Below, piece by piece: positions 23,631 through 32,148 of a stretch of DNA of 36,232 bases. Position numbers and translations under genes: made by a program. The notes beneath the pieces were generated by a model, which saw only the letters and a list, made by a program, of their open reading frames with translations, was not told the DNA's origin and made no database searches. Each line of letters starts with the position of its first letter. Within the stretch, counting starts at the first letter, position 1. This DNA is from Novosphingobium taihuense. GTDB taxonomy: Bacteria > Pseudomonadota > Alphaproteobacteria > Sphingomonadales > Sphingomonadaceae. The DNA is taken from the NCBI RefSeq assembly GCF_007830315.1, contig NZ_VLKJ01000020.1:1-36232 (forward strand). The letters are read 5' to 3'.

Positions 23631-25706
23631 ATGCGAGGGATGAGCATTGCCACACCTCCTGTCGCCGCCAAGAAGCCGCACAGCTTTTCGCACCATGGTC
23701 TGACCGTCACCGACGATTACGCATGGCTGCGCGATCCCGGCTATCCGGAGGTGAAGGACAAGGAAGTGCTCGCCCATCTCGAGGCCGAGAACGCCTGGTT
23801 CGAGGCCCGCATGGGTGAGCGCAAGCCCGTGATCGACGCATTGTTCAAGGAAATGCGCGCCCGCATCAAGGAGGCCGACAAGTCGGTCCCGCAGAAGGAC
23901 GGCGATTTCCTCTACTGGATCGAGTTCGAGGAGGGCGCCGAATACAAGAAGTGGTGGCGCCGCCCGGTCGGTGCGCCCGACGATGGCAGCGCGGACGAAC
24001 TGATCCTCGACGAGGTCGCTCTGGCCGAGGGCAAGGAATACTTCCGCCTGGGCGCGATTGCCGTGTCGAAGGACGGCACGAAGCTGGCATGGTCGGTAGA
24101 CGACAATGGCTCGGAACGCTTCACTGCGCGGATCAAGGTAATCGCGACCGGCGAAGTACTGCCCGACGAGATCCCCGGTACGCTGTCCGGACTGATCTGG
24201 GTGAAGGACGATACCGGCCTCGTGTACAGCCTCGCCAACGAGAACTGGCGGACGGACAATGCGCGGCTGCACTGGATCGGCCAGCCGCTGGAAAACGATG
24301 TCGAACTCTATCACGAGGACGACGAGGGCTTCCGCGTCGGCGCGTCGCTTTCGGCCAACGAGAAGTGGCTGATCATCTCGACCGGCGACCATGAGACGGG
24401 CGAGGTGCGGCTGGTGCCGGCTGATGATCCGCTGAAGGCTCCGCTGCTGGTCAAGCCGCGCCAGAAGGGCGTCGAGTATGATGTCGATGAGCGCGACGGC
24501 GTACTCTACATCCACGCCAACGACACCCACGAGAACTTCCGCCTCGCCACCGCGCCGTTGTCCAGCCCCGGCGAATGGACGACGCTGATCGAGGGCACCG
24601 ACGACTTCTATCTCACCGGCTTCGACCTGTTCCGCAACTTCTACGTGACCGAGGGCCGGGTGCGTGGCCTCGATCGGATCGAGGTGCGCTATTACGACGA
24701 TCCTTCGCGCGTGGAACCGATCGAGTTTCCCGAGGCGAGTTATGAGGCTTCGCTGGGCGACAATCCCGAATGGGACATGAGCGTGCTGCGGGTGGGCTAT
24801 GAATCGATGGTCAGCCCGGCTTCGTCCTATGACTACGACGTTGCCACGCGCAGCCTCAAGCTGCTCAAGGTGCAGGAAATCCCGAGCGGCTATGATGCCA
24901 CGCTCTATGATACGGCACGTCTGGAAATCGCGGCGCGCGATGGCACGATGGTTCCGGTCAGCGTGGTCTGGCGCAAGGACCGCGCGCAGGGCGGGCCGCT
25001 GCATCTTTATGGCTATGGCGCTTATGGCATCGCCATCGGGCCGGGCTTCTCGACCACGCGGCTGAGCCTTGTCGACCGCGGCTTTGCCTATGCCATCGCC
25101 CATATCAGGGGCGGCGATGACCTTGGCCGCGCCTGGTACAAGGCGGGCAAGCTGGAGGCGCGGACCAACACCTTCAACGACTTCGTGGATGTGGCCAAGG
25201 GCCTGATCGAGCGCGGCTTCACGGCGCCGGGCAAGATCAGCATTTCGGGCGGCTCGGCGGGTGGCGAGCTGATGGGTGCGGTGATCAACTCTGATCCGGA
25301 CCTGTGGGGCGCGGTCGTCGCGCATGTTCCGTTCGTCGACGTGCTCAACACCATGCTCGATGAAGAACTGCCGCTCACTCCCGGCGAGTGGCCGGAATGG
25401 GGCAACCCGATCGAAGACAAGACCGCGTTCGAACTGATCCAGTCCTATTCGCCCTACGACCAGGTGAAGGCGCAAGGCTACCCACCCCTGATGGTGACGG
25501 CGGGCCTCAACGACCCGCGCGTGACCTACTGGGAGCCCGCAAAGTGGGTCGCCCGCCTGCGCGAGGCGAAGACGGACGGCAACGAACTGATCCTCAAGAC
25601 CAACATGGGCGCAGGCCACGGCGGCAAGTCGGGCCGGTTCGAGAGCCTGAAGGAGACGGCGGAGGAGTTTGCGTTCATCCTGTGGCAGTTGGGGGTTGAG
25701 GCTTAA
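23631..25706 (+). CDS. ptrB: Oligopeptidase B-like serine peptidase (S9A)
   Basis: 691 residues with an N-terminal beta-propeller and a C-terminal alpha/beta-hydrolase domain. The catalytic triad is S542 in SGGSAGGELMGA, D628 in AGLNDPRV and H663 in MGAGHGGKSGRF. HIRGGDDLGRAWYKAGK near 491 is the family motif next to the active site, and TTRLSLVDRGFAYA precedes it. It cleaves short peptides, in characterised members after Arg or Lys, in the cytoplasm (no signal peptide). Start is uncertain: ATG 23631 has no clear ribosome-binding site, and ATG 23640 has GAGGG directly touching it. Confidence 0.94.
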   Translation: MRGMSIATPPVAAKKPHSFSHHGLTVTDDYAWLRDPGYPEVKDKEVLAHLEAENAWFEARMGERKPVIDALFKEMRARIKEADKSVPQKDGDFLYWIEFEEGAEYKKWWRRPVGAPDDGSADELILDEVALAEGKEYFRLGAIAVSKDGTKLAWSVDDNGSERFTARIKVIATGEVLPDEIPGTLSGLIWVKDDTGLVYSLANENWRTDNARLHWIGQPLENDVELYHEDDEGFRVGASLSANEKWLIISTGDHETGEVRLVPADDPLKAPLLVKPRQKGVEYDVDERDGVLYIHANDTHENFRLATAPLSSPGEWTTLIEGTDDFYLTGFDLFRNFYVTEGRVRGLDRIEVRYYDDPSRVEPIEFPEASYEASLGDNPEWDMSVLRVGYESMVSPASSYDYDVATRSLKLLKVQEIPSGYDATLYDTARLEIAARDGTMVPVSVVWRKDRAQGGPLHLYGYGAYGIAIGPGFSTTRLSLVDRGFAYAIAHIRGGDDLGRAWYKAGKLEARTNTFNDFVDVAKGLIERGFTAPGKISISGGSAGGELMGAVINSDPDLWGAVVAHVPFVDVLNTMLDEELPLTPGEWPEWGNPIEDKTAFELIQSYSPYDQVKAQGYPPLMVTAGLNDPRVTYWEPAKWVARLREAKTDGNELILKTNMGAGHGGKSGRFESLKETAEEFAFILWQLGVEA

Positions 25707-25736
25707 AGCTGCGACCGGGGAGCGGGGAAACAGACG

Positions 25737-26027
25737 ATGCGGACTTTCAACTACATCCTTTTGAGCACTCAAGCAGTCGCTTGTGCGTTTCTGCTTGTTG
25801 TCATCGGCTCGCTGATGGCCGATCCGGTCCGCAATCCGGAGGGCGGCTTTATGATGGCCTTGATAGGACTTCCGCTTGCTGTCGTCAGTGCGCTAATACT
25901 TGGTTGGATTTATGCCATGCGCTCAGCCCTTCCCGATGAGCACAGGGAACGTATACTCCTGATATCGACAGTCTTCATGCTTATGACGACGCTGCCATTT
26001 CTGGCAGGTCTGCTCTCGGGGGTTTGA
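25737..26027 (+). CDS. Small hypothetical membrane protein (three helices)
   Basis: 96 residues, with predicted transmembrane helices at about 6-28, 37-61 and 72-94 joined by short charged loops (PVRNPEGG; RSALPDEHRER). A GGGGA ribosome-binding site precedes the ATG. I do not recognise the family. It starts 30 bases after oligopeptidase B and ends 5 bases before the thioesterase GTG, so it may be co-transcribed with either. Its composition is AT-richer than the neighbours, which is partly expected for a membrane protein. Confidence 0.7.
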   Translation: MRTFNYILLSTQAVACAFLLVVIGSLMADPVRNPEGGFMMALIGLPLAVVSALILGWIYAMRSALPDEHRERILLISTVFMLMTTLPFLAGLLSGV

Positions 26028-26032
26028 GAGCC

Positions 26033-26428
26033 GTGAGCAACCGCCACACCCTGACCTTCACTGCAGGCCCCGAGCACATCGACGAGCTCGGCCATGTCAA
26101 CAACGCGGTCTGGGTGAACTGGATTCAGGACATCGCCACCGCGCACTGGTCTGCCGTGGCCTCGCCAGAACACCAAGACGCTTATGTCTGGGTCGTGACG
26201 CGGCACGAGATCGACTATCGCGGCAATATCGTTTCTGGCGAGAGCGTGACGGCCGAGACCTTCATTCCCGAACCGCCCACCGGCGCGCGGTTCGACCGGC
26301 GGGTGGATTTCCGCAACGCCGCGGACAAGATCATCGTCAGCGCCAAGACCACCTGGGCGATCATCGACCGCGCATCGGGCCGGATCCTGCGCGTGCCCAA
26401 GGATGTCGCGGCCCCCTTCCTGCCCTAG
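26033..26428 (+). CDS. Acyl-CoA thioesterase, 4HBT hotdog family (YbgC/FadM-like)
   Basis: 131 residues from the GTG at 26033. The hotdog signature HIDELGHVNNAVWVNWIQD at 15-33 includes the active-site-region Asp (D17) and the GHVNN turn of 4-hydroxybenzoyl-CoA thioesterase-like enzymes. The central RHEIDYRGNIVSGE strand also fits. It hydrolyses an acyl-CoA thioester; chain specificity is unknown. An in-frame TTG at 26024 overlaps the previous gene's end and is less likely. The stop overlaps the convergent diguanylate cyclase stop by two bases (the TA of 26426-26427). Confidence 0.88.
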   Translation: MSNRHTLTFTAGPEHIDELGHVNNAVWVNWIQDIATAHWSAVASPEHQDAYVWVVTRHEIDYRGNIVSGESVTAETFIPEPPTGARFDRRVDFRNAADKIIVSAKTTWAIIDRASGRILRVPKDVAAPFLP

Positions 26429-28131
26429 GCGACTTCGCGCCCGGCAGGTTCGAAGCCGGTGACCTTCTCGCGCATCGTCCGATTCCGGCCAAGGCGCTTG
26501 GCCTCGTAGAGCAACTGGTCGCAGCGGGCATAGAGCGAGGCGAAGTCGATGTGCAGGTTGCCGCGGGTGTCATGCTCGACCAGCCCCATGCTCGCCGTGA
26601 CGATGTGTTCGAGGCCGGGAACTTCGGCGGTGATGCGGGTGGTGATCGCGCGGCGGCAACGTTCTGCCCGGGCTGCGGCATCGGCACCGCGCAGCATGAG
26701 CAGAAACTCCTCGCCTCCCATGCGGATGGCCTTGGTATCGCGATCGTCGATCAGGGCTCCGGCAGCGGCGCGCAGGACGATATCACCGGTGGAATGGCCG
26801 TGCGTATCGTTGACCAGCTTGAAGTGATCGAGATCGATCACGGCCATCGTGCGGAACCCGCGTTCGAACAGGATCTCGAAGCGCTTCTCGATCGTGCGCC
26901 GGTTGCGCAACCCGGTAAGCGGATCGCGGTCCGCCACTCCTTCGAGTTCAAGCGCCCAGGCTGTTGCCCGGTCGCGCTCCTGCCGCACCGCAACGAAGCG
27001 GCTGACGATGCCAAGTGCGGTGACCAGCACTTCGAGCGCCAATGCCAGCTGGTAGAGTTCGATGGCTTCGGTCGGGCGCAGGGCCGGCACAAGGTAGGCC
27101 ACGATCCGCCACGAGCCGATCGCCATGATCGGCGTCCATGCCACGATCTGCAGCCGCACGGATTCGCTGCCCCGGCGCCTTGCGTCCCACAGCATGGCCG
27201 CCAGCACGATGATCACGGCCCCGATGGACACATGCATCGCGGGGGCAGACCATGGCCGCACGGCCTCCACGGGGATGCAGCACACGATGCCGACAGCCCA
27301 GACCGCCGGTCCGGTGCGCGTGGCTAGGCGGCGCAGGCGGGGGGACAGTGCATCCGCCTCGATGAACGTCGCTGCGAACATCAGCGCCGCCCCGGCCATA
27401 GTCGAAAAGGCGAGGTTGGAAGCCTGCCATTCCCATGAGGCGTGAAAGCCGATCATGACGTGGAAGAAGCCGGTCGCGAAAGCCGCCTGCACGAGCATCG
27501 ATGCAACCATGACGAGGTGCCAGATGACGTACCGTTCGGGCAGGACCGAGTAGAACGCGGTGTTGATCAGCAACGGTACCAGCAGCATCCCGCAAATCGC
27601 CGCCATTGCCACGATTCTCTGCAGGGGCCAGCCGGTGCCTTCCGGGAACGGATCAAGCCGCATCTCGCTGAGTGTTGTCTTGCTCCAGGGCCGAACCACG
27701 CGCACCACTACAGCCCTTGTATCGGACGTGACACCCGGCACGGGCACGACCATGTAGGGACCTGTCGCCAGATGGTGGACGTCTCCGGGCCACGATGAAA
27801 ACCAACGGGCCTTACCGTTGGCCTCGACAACTCCCACGTCGATGCGCTCGAAATTGCCCGTGTGAGTGACAACGCTTTGCGGCAGAACGCGGCTTTCGGC
27901 TTGGCCCAGTTCGAAGCGGAGAAGCACGGCGTCAGCCGAGAGGCTCCAGCCTCCATTGTCACAGCGCCAGCGTTCGGGCCGGGCATCGACTTCGGCCCAT
28001 GTTTCGCCAACATCGGCATCTGCGTGGCAGGTGCGCTCGGGACGAACGTCCTGCGCCCCTGCCGTCGCTGGCAAAATGCCAGCAAACAACAGGACGAAGA
28101 GGCATAGCCAACGTCCGATCCCACCAATCAT
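26425..28131 (-). CDS. Diguanylate cyclase with 7TM-DISM sensory module
   Basis: 568 residues. A signal peptide (about 1-26) leads to a periplasmic beta domain (to ~165) resembling 7TMR-DISMED2, with C35 and C57 that could form a disulfide. Seven transmembrane helices follow over about 170-380, then a short coil and the GGDEF domain: DPLTGLRNRR at 403-412, IDLDHFK at 432-438, active site GGEEF at 472-476. It should make cyclic di-GMP from GTP in response to an extracytoplasmic ligand. The position of the inhibitory I-site (five residues before GGEEF) reads DRDT and not RxxD, so product inhibition through that site is not expected. It is convergent with the thioesterase gene. Confidence 0.92.
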   Translation of the reverse strand: MIGGIGRWLCLFVLLFAGILPATAGAQDVRPERTCHADADVGETWAEVDARPERWRCDNGGWSLSADAVLLRFELGQAESRVLPQSVVTHTGNFERIDVGVVEANGKARWFSSWPGDVHHLATGPYMVVPVPGVTSDTRAVVVRVVRPWSKTTLSEMRLDPFPEGTGWPLQRIVAMAAICGMLLVPLLINTAFYSVLPERYVIWHLVMVASMLVQAAFATGFFHVMIGFHASWEWQASNLAFSTMAGAALMFAATFIEADALSPRLRRLATRTGPAVWAVGIVCCIPVEAVRPWSAPAMHVSIGAVIIVLAAMLWDARRRGSESVRLQIVAWTPIMAIGSWRIVAYLVPALRPTEAIELYQLALALEVLVTALGIVSRFVAVRQERDRATAWALELEGVADRDPLTGLRNRRTIEKRFEILFERGFRTMAVIDLDHFKLVNDTHGHSTGDIVLRAAAGALIDDRDTKAIRMGGEEFLLMLRGADAAARAERCRRAITTRITAEVPGLEHIVTASMGLVEHDTRGNLHIDFASLYARCDQLLYEAKRLGRNRTMREKVTGFEPAGREVA

Positions 28132-28151
28132 GCAGCAGAGACTAGACGAGC

Positions 28152-28197
28152 AAGCTTAGGAGCCCGTTAATTGCAAGCAACAAACAGCCTTAAGCTT
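28152..28197. promoter_or_regulatory. Inverted repeat upstream of the 7TM diguanylate cyclase
   Basis: AAGCTTAGG (28152-28160) and CCTTAAGCTT (28188-28197) are inverted copies with one extra base, 27 bases apart, starting about 20 bases before the cyclase ATG and past the FtsK stop. This is either an operator near the cyclase promoter or a long-loop structure in its leader. Confidence 0.3.
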
Positions 28198-28248
28198 TCC
28201 TGACATCAGCATTGAAATTTGTTCACGCGAATAAGGTCCTCGTCGCGA

Positions 28249-30711
28249 TCACAAGACGTTGCCGTCCTTGTCGCGATAGATCTCGCGGCGACCGACATGG
28301 TTGGCAGGACCTACGAGACCATCGGCTTCCATCCGCTCGATCCACTTAGAAGCAGTATTGTAGCCAACGCCCATCTGCCGCTGGATCCAGCTTGCCGAAG
28401 CTTTCTGGCTTTCGAACACCAATTGGCAGACCTGCCGATACTTGCGGTCTTCGGGATTGTCCGAAGCGCTGTCGATATCGTCGAAGCCGAAACCTCCGTC
28501 CTCGGGCTCCTCGGTGACCGAATCGACATAGTCCGGGCTGCCCTGCCCGCGCCAGTGATCGGCGACCTTCTCGACTTCCTCGTCCGACACGAACGGTCCG
28601 TGGACGCGCTTGATCGGGTCGGTGTTGGGCTTGTAGAGCATGTCGCCCTTGCCCAGCAGTTGCTCTGCGCCCTGTTCGCCGAGGATGGTGCGGCTGTCGA
28701 TGCGGCTGGTCACGGCAAAGCTGATACGCGTTGGCAGGTTGGCCTTGATCACGCCGGTGATCACGTCAACCGAGGGGCGCTGCGTTGCCATGATCAGGTG
28801 GATGCCTGCCGCACGGCTCTTCTGCGAAAGCCGCTGGATCAGCACTTCGATTTCCTTGCCGACGGTGACCATGAGGTCGGCCAGTTCGTCGACGATCACC
28901 ACGATCTGCGGCAGCACTTCGTAATCGAGCTGCTGCTCCTCGAACAGCTCCTCGCCCGTATCGGGATCGAAGCCGACCTGGATGCGGCGGCCGAGCGGCT
29001 TGCCCTTGGCTTGTGCCGCACGGACCTTTTCGTTGAAGCCCGAGATGTTGCGCACGCCGATCGAGGACATCTGGCGATAGCGCCGCTCCATTTCCTCGAC
29101 CGCCCACTTGAGCGCGCGCACCGCCTTGGACGGTTCGGTCACCACCGGCGAAAGCAGGTGCGGGATGTCGTCGTAAGACTTGAGTTCCAGCACCTTGGGA
29201 TCGACGAGGATCATGCGGCACTGTGCGGGCGTCAGGCGATAGAGCAGCGAGAGCAGGATGCAGTTGAGCCCGACCGACTTGCCCGAGCCGGTGGTGCCCG
29301 CAACCAGCAGGTGTGGCATGGTCGCAAGGTCGGCGACGATCGGCTCGCCCGCGATGTCCTTGCCCAGGATGATCGGCAGCAACGCCTTTGAATTGACGAA
29401 CTTTTCGCAGGCAACGAGTTCGCGAAAGCCGACCATGTCGCGGATGGCGTTGGGCAGTTCGATGCCCATGACGGTGCGACCCGGAATGGCCGAAACACGC
29501 GCCGATATCGCGCTCATGTTGCGGGCGATGTCGTCCGCCAGGCCGATCACACGGCTGGCCTTGATGCCCGGTGCCGGTTCTAGCTCGTACATCGTGACCA
29601 CGGGGCCGGTGCGCACGGCGGTAATCTCGCCCTTCACGTTGAAATCGTCGAGCACGTTCTCGAGCAGGCGCGCGTTGCGTTCGAGCGCCAGCTTGTCGAT
29701 CTTCTGCGCGGATCCTGCAGGCGCTTCGACGAGCAGTTCGATCGAGGGCAGCTCGTACTTGTTGTCGAACAGATCACCCTGTCGCGCCTTGGGCGGAGCC
29801 GCGGCAAGCGTCGGCGTGCGGGTCGGGTCGCTGATCTCGGTCGGCTTGCGCTGCGCCAGCGCGTCCTCAAGGTCGATGCTGTCGGCAGTGGCGCGCGCTT
29901 CCTTGTCTCGGCGATCCTTGCGTGGTGCAGGAGCAGGCGCTTCGTCCTCGCCATCTTCGTCGGCGTCGATATCGTGCGACGCGCGGCGCAGGAATGGCGG
30001 GAGCGTGAGCATCTGCGCCCAGTCGAAAGCGAAGACCCGTGCCGCAAGGGCAAGCCCTCCGACAAGCGCGACAAGGCCGAGCGGCACGCTGATCCACTGC
30101 GGCGCGATTTGCGGGACGAGTCCTGCAAGCGCGTTGATCGCCGCAGCGCCCAGAAGACCTGAAAGGCCACCCGGCCCTGCCGGCAGGCGGCTCGTCGCAC
30201 TCGAAGCCCACAGCGCAAGCGTCGTGCCGATCAACGCCATCGCGAGTAGCAGGACGAGCGTCGGCCGCCACCATCGCGGTTCGGGCGCGGCTTCGCCGCC
30301 CTCGCCATCCTCGTCGATGTCGATCAGGTCGCTTTCGGCCTCCCACATGCGCCGCGCGAAGACCCACATCAGCGGAAGTAGCAGGACACCCGGCAATCCG
30401 AAGAGCATCAGCACCTTGTCAGAGGCCCAGGCTCCGGCCAACCCCATCCAGTTCTCCACCGGACTGCCCGAAGCGGTGCTGCCCGAAGGATCGGTCTGGG
30501 TGTAGCTGACGAGCGCGAGCGCGAGGAACAGAAGTGCCGCAGCCATGATGCCGCCGCCAAGCAGTTCGAGACTGCGGCGCAGCGAACGGCGCAGAACCGC
30601 GCGCCAATCCGCCCCGCGCAGGCCGGATGCACGCTTTGCGGGCGCGCGCGATCCTGCGTCCCGCACGCTGGCGGTCCGCCCTTTCGCGATGTTTGCTGCC
30701 CGGCTTGCCAT
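28249..30711 (-). CDS. ftsK: DNA translocase FtsK
   Basis: 820 residues. Four hydrophobic segments occur between about 55 and 225, then a charged linker (EDGEDEAPAPAPRKDRRDK) that is short compared with E. coli FtsK. The motor domain has Walker A GTTGSGKS at 472-479, Walker B VVIVDELADLM near 600 and RPSVDVITG after it. The C-terminal winged-helix gamma domain (from about 755: KYRQVCQLVFESQKASASW) reads FtsK-orienting sequences. It is anchored at the septum, pumps chromosome ends apart and activates XerCD at dif during division. It is the only gene in its immediate unit. Confidence 0.97.
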   Translation of the reverse strand: MASRAANIAKGRTASVRDAGSRAPAKRASGLRGADWRAVLRRSLRRSLELLGGGIMAAALLFLALALVSYTQTDPSGSTASGSPVENWMGLAGAWASDKVLMLFGLPGVLLLPLMWVFARRMWEAESDLIDIDEDGEGGEAAPEPRWWRPTLVLLLAMALIGTTLALWASSATSRLPAGPGGLSGLLGAAAINALAGLVPQIAPQWISVPLGLVALVGGLALAARVFAFDWAQMLTLPPFLRRASHDIDADEDGEDEAPAPAPRKDRRDKEARATADSIDLEDALAQRKPTEISDPTRTPTLAAAPPKARQGDLFDNKYELPSIELLVEAPAGSAQKIDKLALERNARLLENVLDDFNVKGEITAVRTGPVVTMYELEPAPGIKASRVIGLADDIARNMSAISARVSAIPGRTVMGIELPNAIRDMVGFRELVACEKFVNSKALLPIILGKDIAGEPIVADLATMPHLLVAGTTGSGKSVGLNCILLSLLYRLTPAQCRMILVDPKVLELKSYDDIPHLLSPVVTEPSKAVRALKWAVEEMERRYRQMSSIGVRNISGFNEKVRAAQAKGKPLGRRIQVGFDPDTGEELFEEQQLDYEVLPQIVVIVDELADLMVTVGKEIEVLIQRLSQKSRAAGIHLIMATQRPSVDVITGVIKANLPTRISFAVTSRIDSRTILGEQGAEQLLGKGDMLYKPNTDPIKRVHGPFVSDEEVEKVADHWRGQGSPDYVDSVTEEPEDGGFGFDDIDSASDNPEDRKYRQVCQLVFESQKASASWIQRQMGVGYNTASKWIERMEADGLVGPANHVGRREIYRDKDGNVL

Positions 30712-30798
30712 GTCTTCGTCTAATCCCTGCCCTTGCAGTCTGCATCATGCGCCCGAAGGGGACTCACCGTCAAGAATCCCGACAGGAATTGCGACCAA

Positions 30799-31341
30799 TC
30801 AACGCTTTGCAACAAGCCCGTCGATCGCTGCCCAACCGTGCACCGGCAATCGCGCCGCCCGCGCCGCCGTCATTCCGCCCAACGCAATCACCGGAAGCGG
30901 CGAGCGGCGGGCGAGCAACAGGAACCGGACCGCGCCCAGCACCGGCGCTCCGGCGTGCGAACGGGTGGGAAATACCGGCGAAAGCAGGATTGCGTGAGCC
31001 CCCGCTCTCGCGGCCGCACCGATCTCGGCCAGAGAGTGGGCCGTGGCCAGCCGCAGCCCCGCCTGCCCTGCTATCTCGCGGGCCGAGCCATAGATCCCGT
31101 CGGCAGCCCACCCGCGCGGCACGCGGGCGCCGATCATCGCAATCCCGCGCCGCACCGCGCTCTTGCGCAAGGCAAGGAAACGCGCTCGGCGGGCGCCACT
31201 TTCAAGATGATAATGCCGGAATACCAAGGCATCGCCGCGCGCCAGCCGCGACAGTGCGCGTTCGAGGCCTGCGTCGTTGCGTGCATCGCTCAACAGCACG
31301 CGACGCGGCACTCCTCCAGCCTTGGTCTGGCGCTTTCCCAT
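30799..31341 (-). CDS. Thiamine-phosphate synthase family protein (ThiE/TenI-like)
   Basis: 180 residues from the ATG at 31341; a longer open frame to 31563 would run across yggS and was rejected. The C-terminal half matches the ThiE/TenI barrel: TAHSLAEIGAAARAGAHAI, SPVFPTRSH at 121-129 and VIALGGM at 151-157, together with FRHYH at 41-45. ThiE joins the thiazole and pyrimidine halves of thiamine; TenI aromatises the thiazole. The N-terminal QLR/K substrate motif of true ThiE is not evident and the protein is short, so catalytic identity is uncertain. It is divergent from yggS with 22 bases between starts. Confidence 0.78.
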   Translation of the reverse strand: MGKRQTKAGGVPRRVLLSDARNDAGLERALSRLARGDALVFRHYHLESGARRARFLALRKSAVRRGIAMIGARVPRGWAADGIYGSAREIAGQAGLRLATAHSLAEIGAAARAGAHAILLSPVFPTRSHAGAPVLGAVRFLLLARRSPLPVIALGGMTAARAARLPVHGWAAIDGLVAKR

Positions 31342-31363
31342 CGCCGCGCTATAGCACCGCGCC

Positions 31364-32029
31364 ATGGAACAGGCAGTCCCCTCATCACCGCTCGAACAGG
31401 TCCGCGCCAGCATCGCCAAGGCCGCCCGCATTGCCGGACGCAAGGCCGGGGACGTGACGCTCGTGGCCGTTAGCAAGACCAAGCCAGCCGAGGCGATTCT
31501 CGATCTGATCGCGCAGGGCCAGCGCGTGTTCGGCGAGAATCGCGTGCAGGAAACGCAGGACAAGTGGCCCGCAATCCGCGCAGCGCATCCCGATGTCGAA
31601 CTGCATCTTGTCGGGCAGCTTCAGTCGAACAAAGCCGAGGAGGCCATCGCGCTGTTCGACTGCATCCATTCGGTCGATCGCCCAAGCCTCGTCTCTGCGC
31701 TGGGCAAGGCGCAGGACAAGCTGGGCCGCAAGGTGCCGTGCTTCGTGCAGGTCAACATCGGCAATGAGGAGCAGAAGGGCGGCTGCGCAGTGACCGACCT
31801 GCCCGCATTGCTTGAACAGGCGCGCGAGGCTGGCCTCGTGGTGATCGGCCTGATGTGCGTGCCGCCGGCCGGGATCGAGGCCGCGCCGTTCTTCGCACTG
31901 CTCGACAAGCTGGCCGATGAGAATGGCCTCGTGCAGTTGTCTATGGGCATGAGCGAAGATTTCGAGACGGCCGTGCAACTGGGAGCAACCCACGTGCGCA
32001 TCGGTTCCGCGCTGTTCGGAGCGCGCTGA
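31364..32029 (+). CDS. yggS: YggS/PROSC family pyridoxal-phosphate homeostasis protein
   Basis: 221 residues of the single-domain alanine-racemase-like barrel. K38 in VAVSKTKP forms the PLP Schiff base. FGENRVQE, WHFIGQLQ-type HLVGQLQSNK, VQVNIGNEEQKGG, and the closing LSMGMSEDFETAVQLGATH with VRIGSALFG are the family motifs. YggS binds PLP and keeps vitamin B6 and amino-acid pools balanced; no enzymatic reaction is established. It lies divergent from a thiamine-phosphate synthase-like gene, a pairing of two cofactor genes that probably share the short promoter region. Confidence 0.94.
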   Translation: MEQAVPSSPLEQVRASIAKAARIAGRKAGDVTLVAVSKTKPAEAILDLIAQGQRVFGENRVQETQDKWPAIRAAHPDVELHLVGQLQSNKAEEAIALFDCIHSVDRPSLVSALGKAQDKLGRKVPCFVQVNIGNEEQKGGCAVTDLPALLEQAREAGLVVIGLMCVPPAGIEAAPFFALLDKLADENGLVQLSMGMSEDFETAVQLGATHVRIGSALFGAR

Positions 32030-32090
32030 TCTGGCCCCACGACGGTAAGCCGAACCTTCCCTGCCGGGCCGCAACGATACTTTCGGCGTC

Positions 32091-32105
32091 TTAACCTTAT
32101 GTTAC
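32091..32105. promoter_or_regulatory. CtrA-like site upstream of the GAF diguanylate cyclase
   Basis: TTAA-N7-TTAC at 32091-32105 matches the alphaproteobacterial CtrA consensus TTAA-N7-TTAA in all but the final base. It is 44 bases before the GTG start of the diguanylate cyclase, a position that would overlap its promoter. A single near-match can occur by chance. Confidence 0.35.
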
Positions 32106-32148
32106 CCCCCACCGCAGGATACTTCCATGATGGGAGGTTGCCTGACCT

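Noticed and set aside
31342..31563. An upstream extension of the ThiE-like protein
   Set aside because: It would run antisense through the first 200 bases of yggS; the ATG at 31341 gives the family-like N-terminus.
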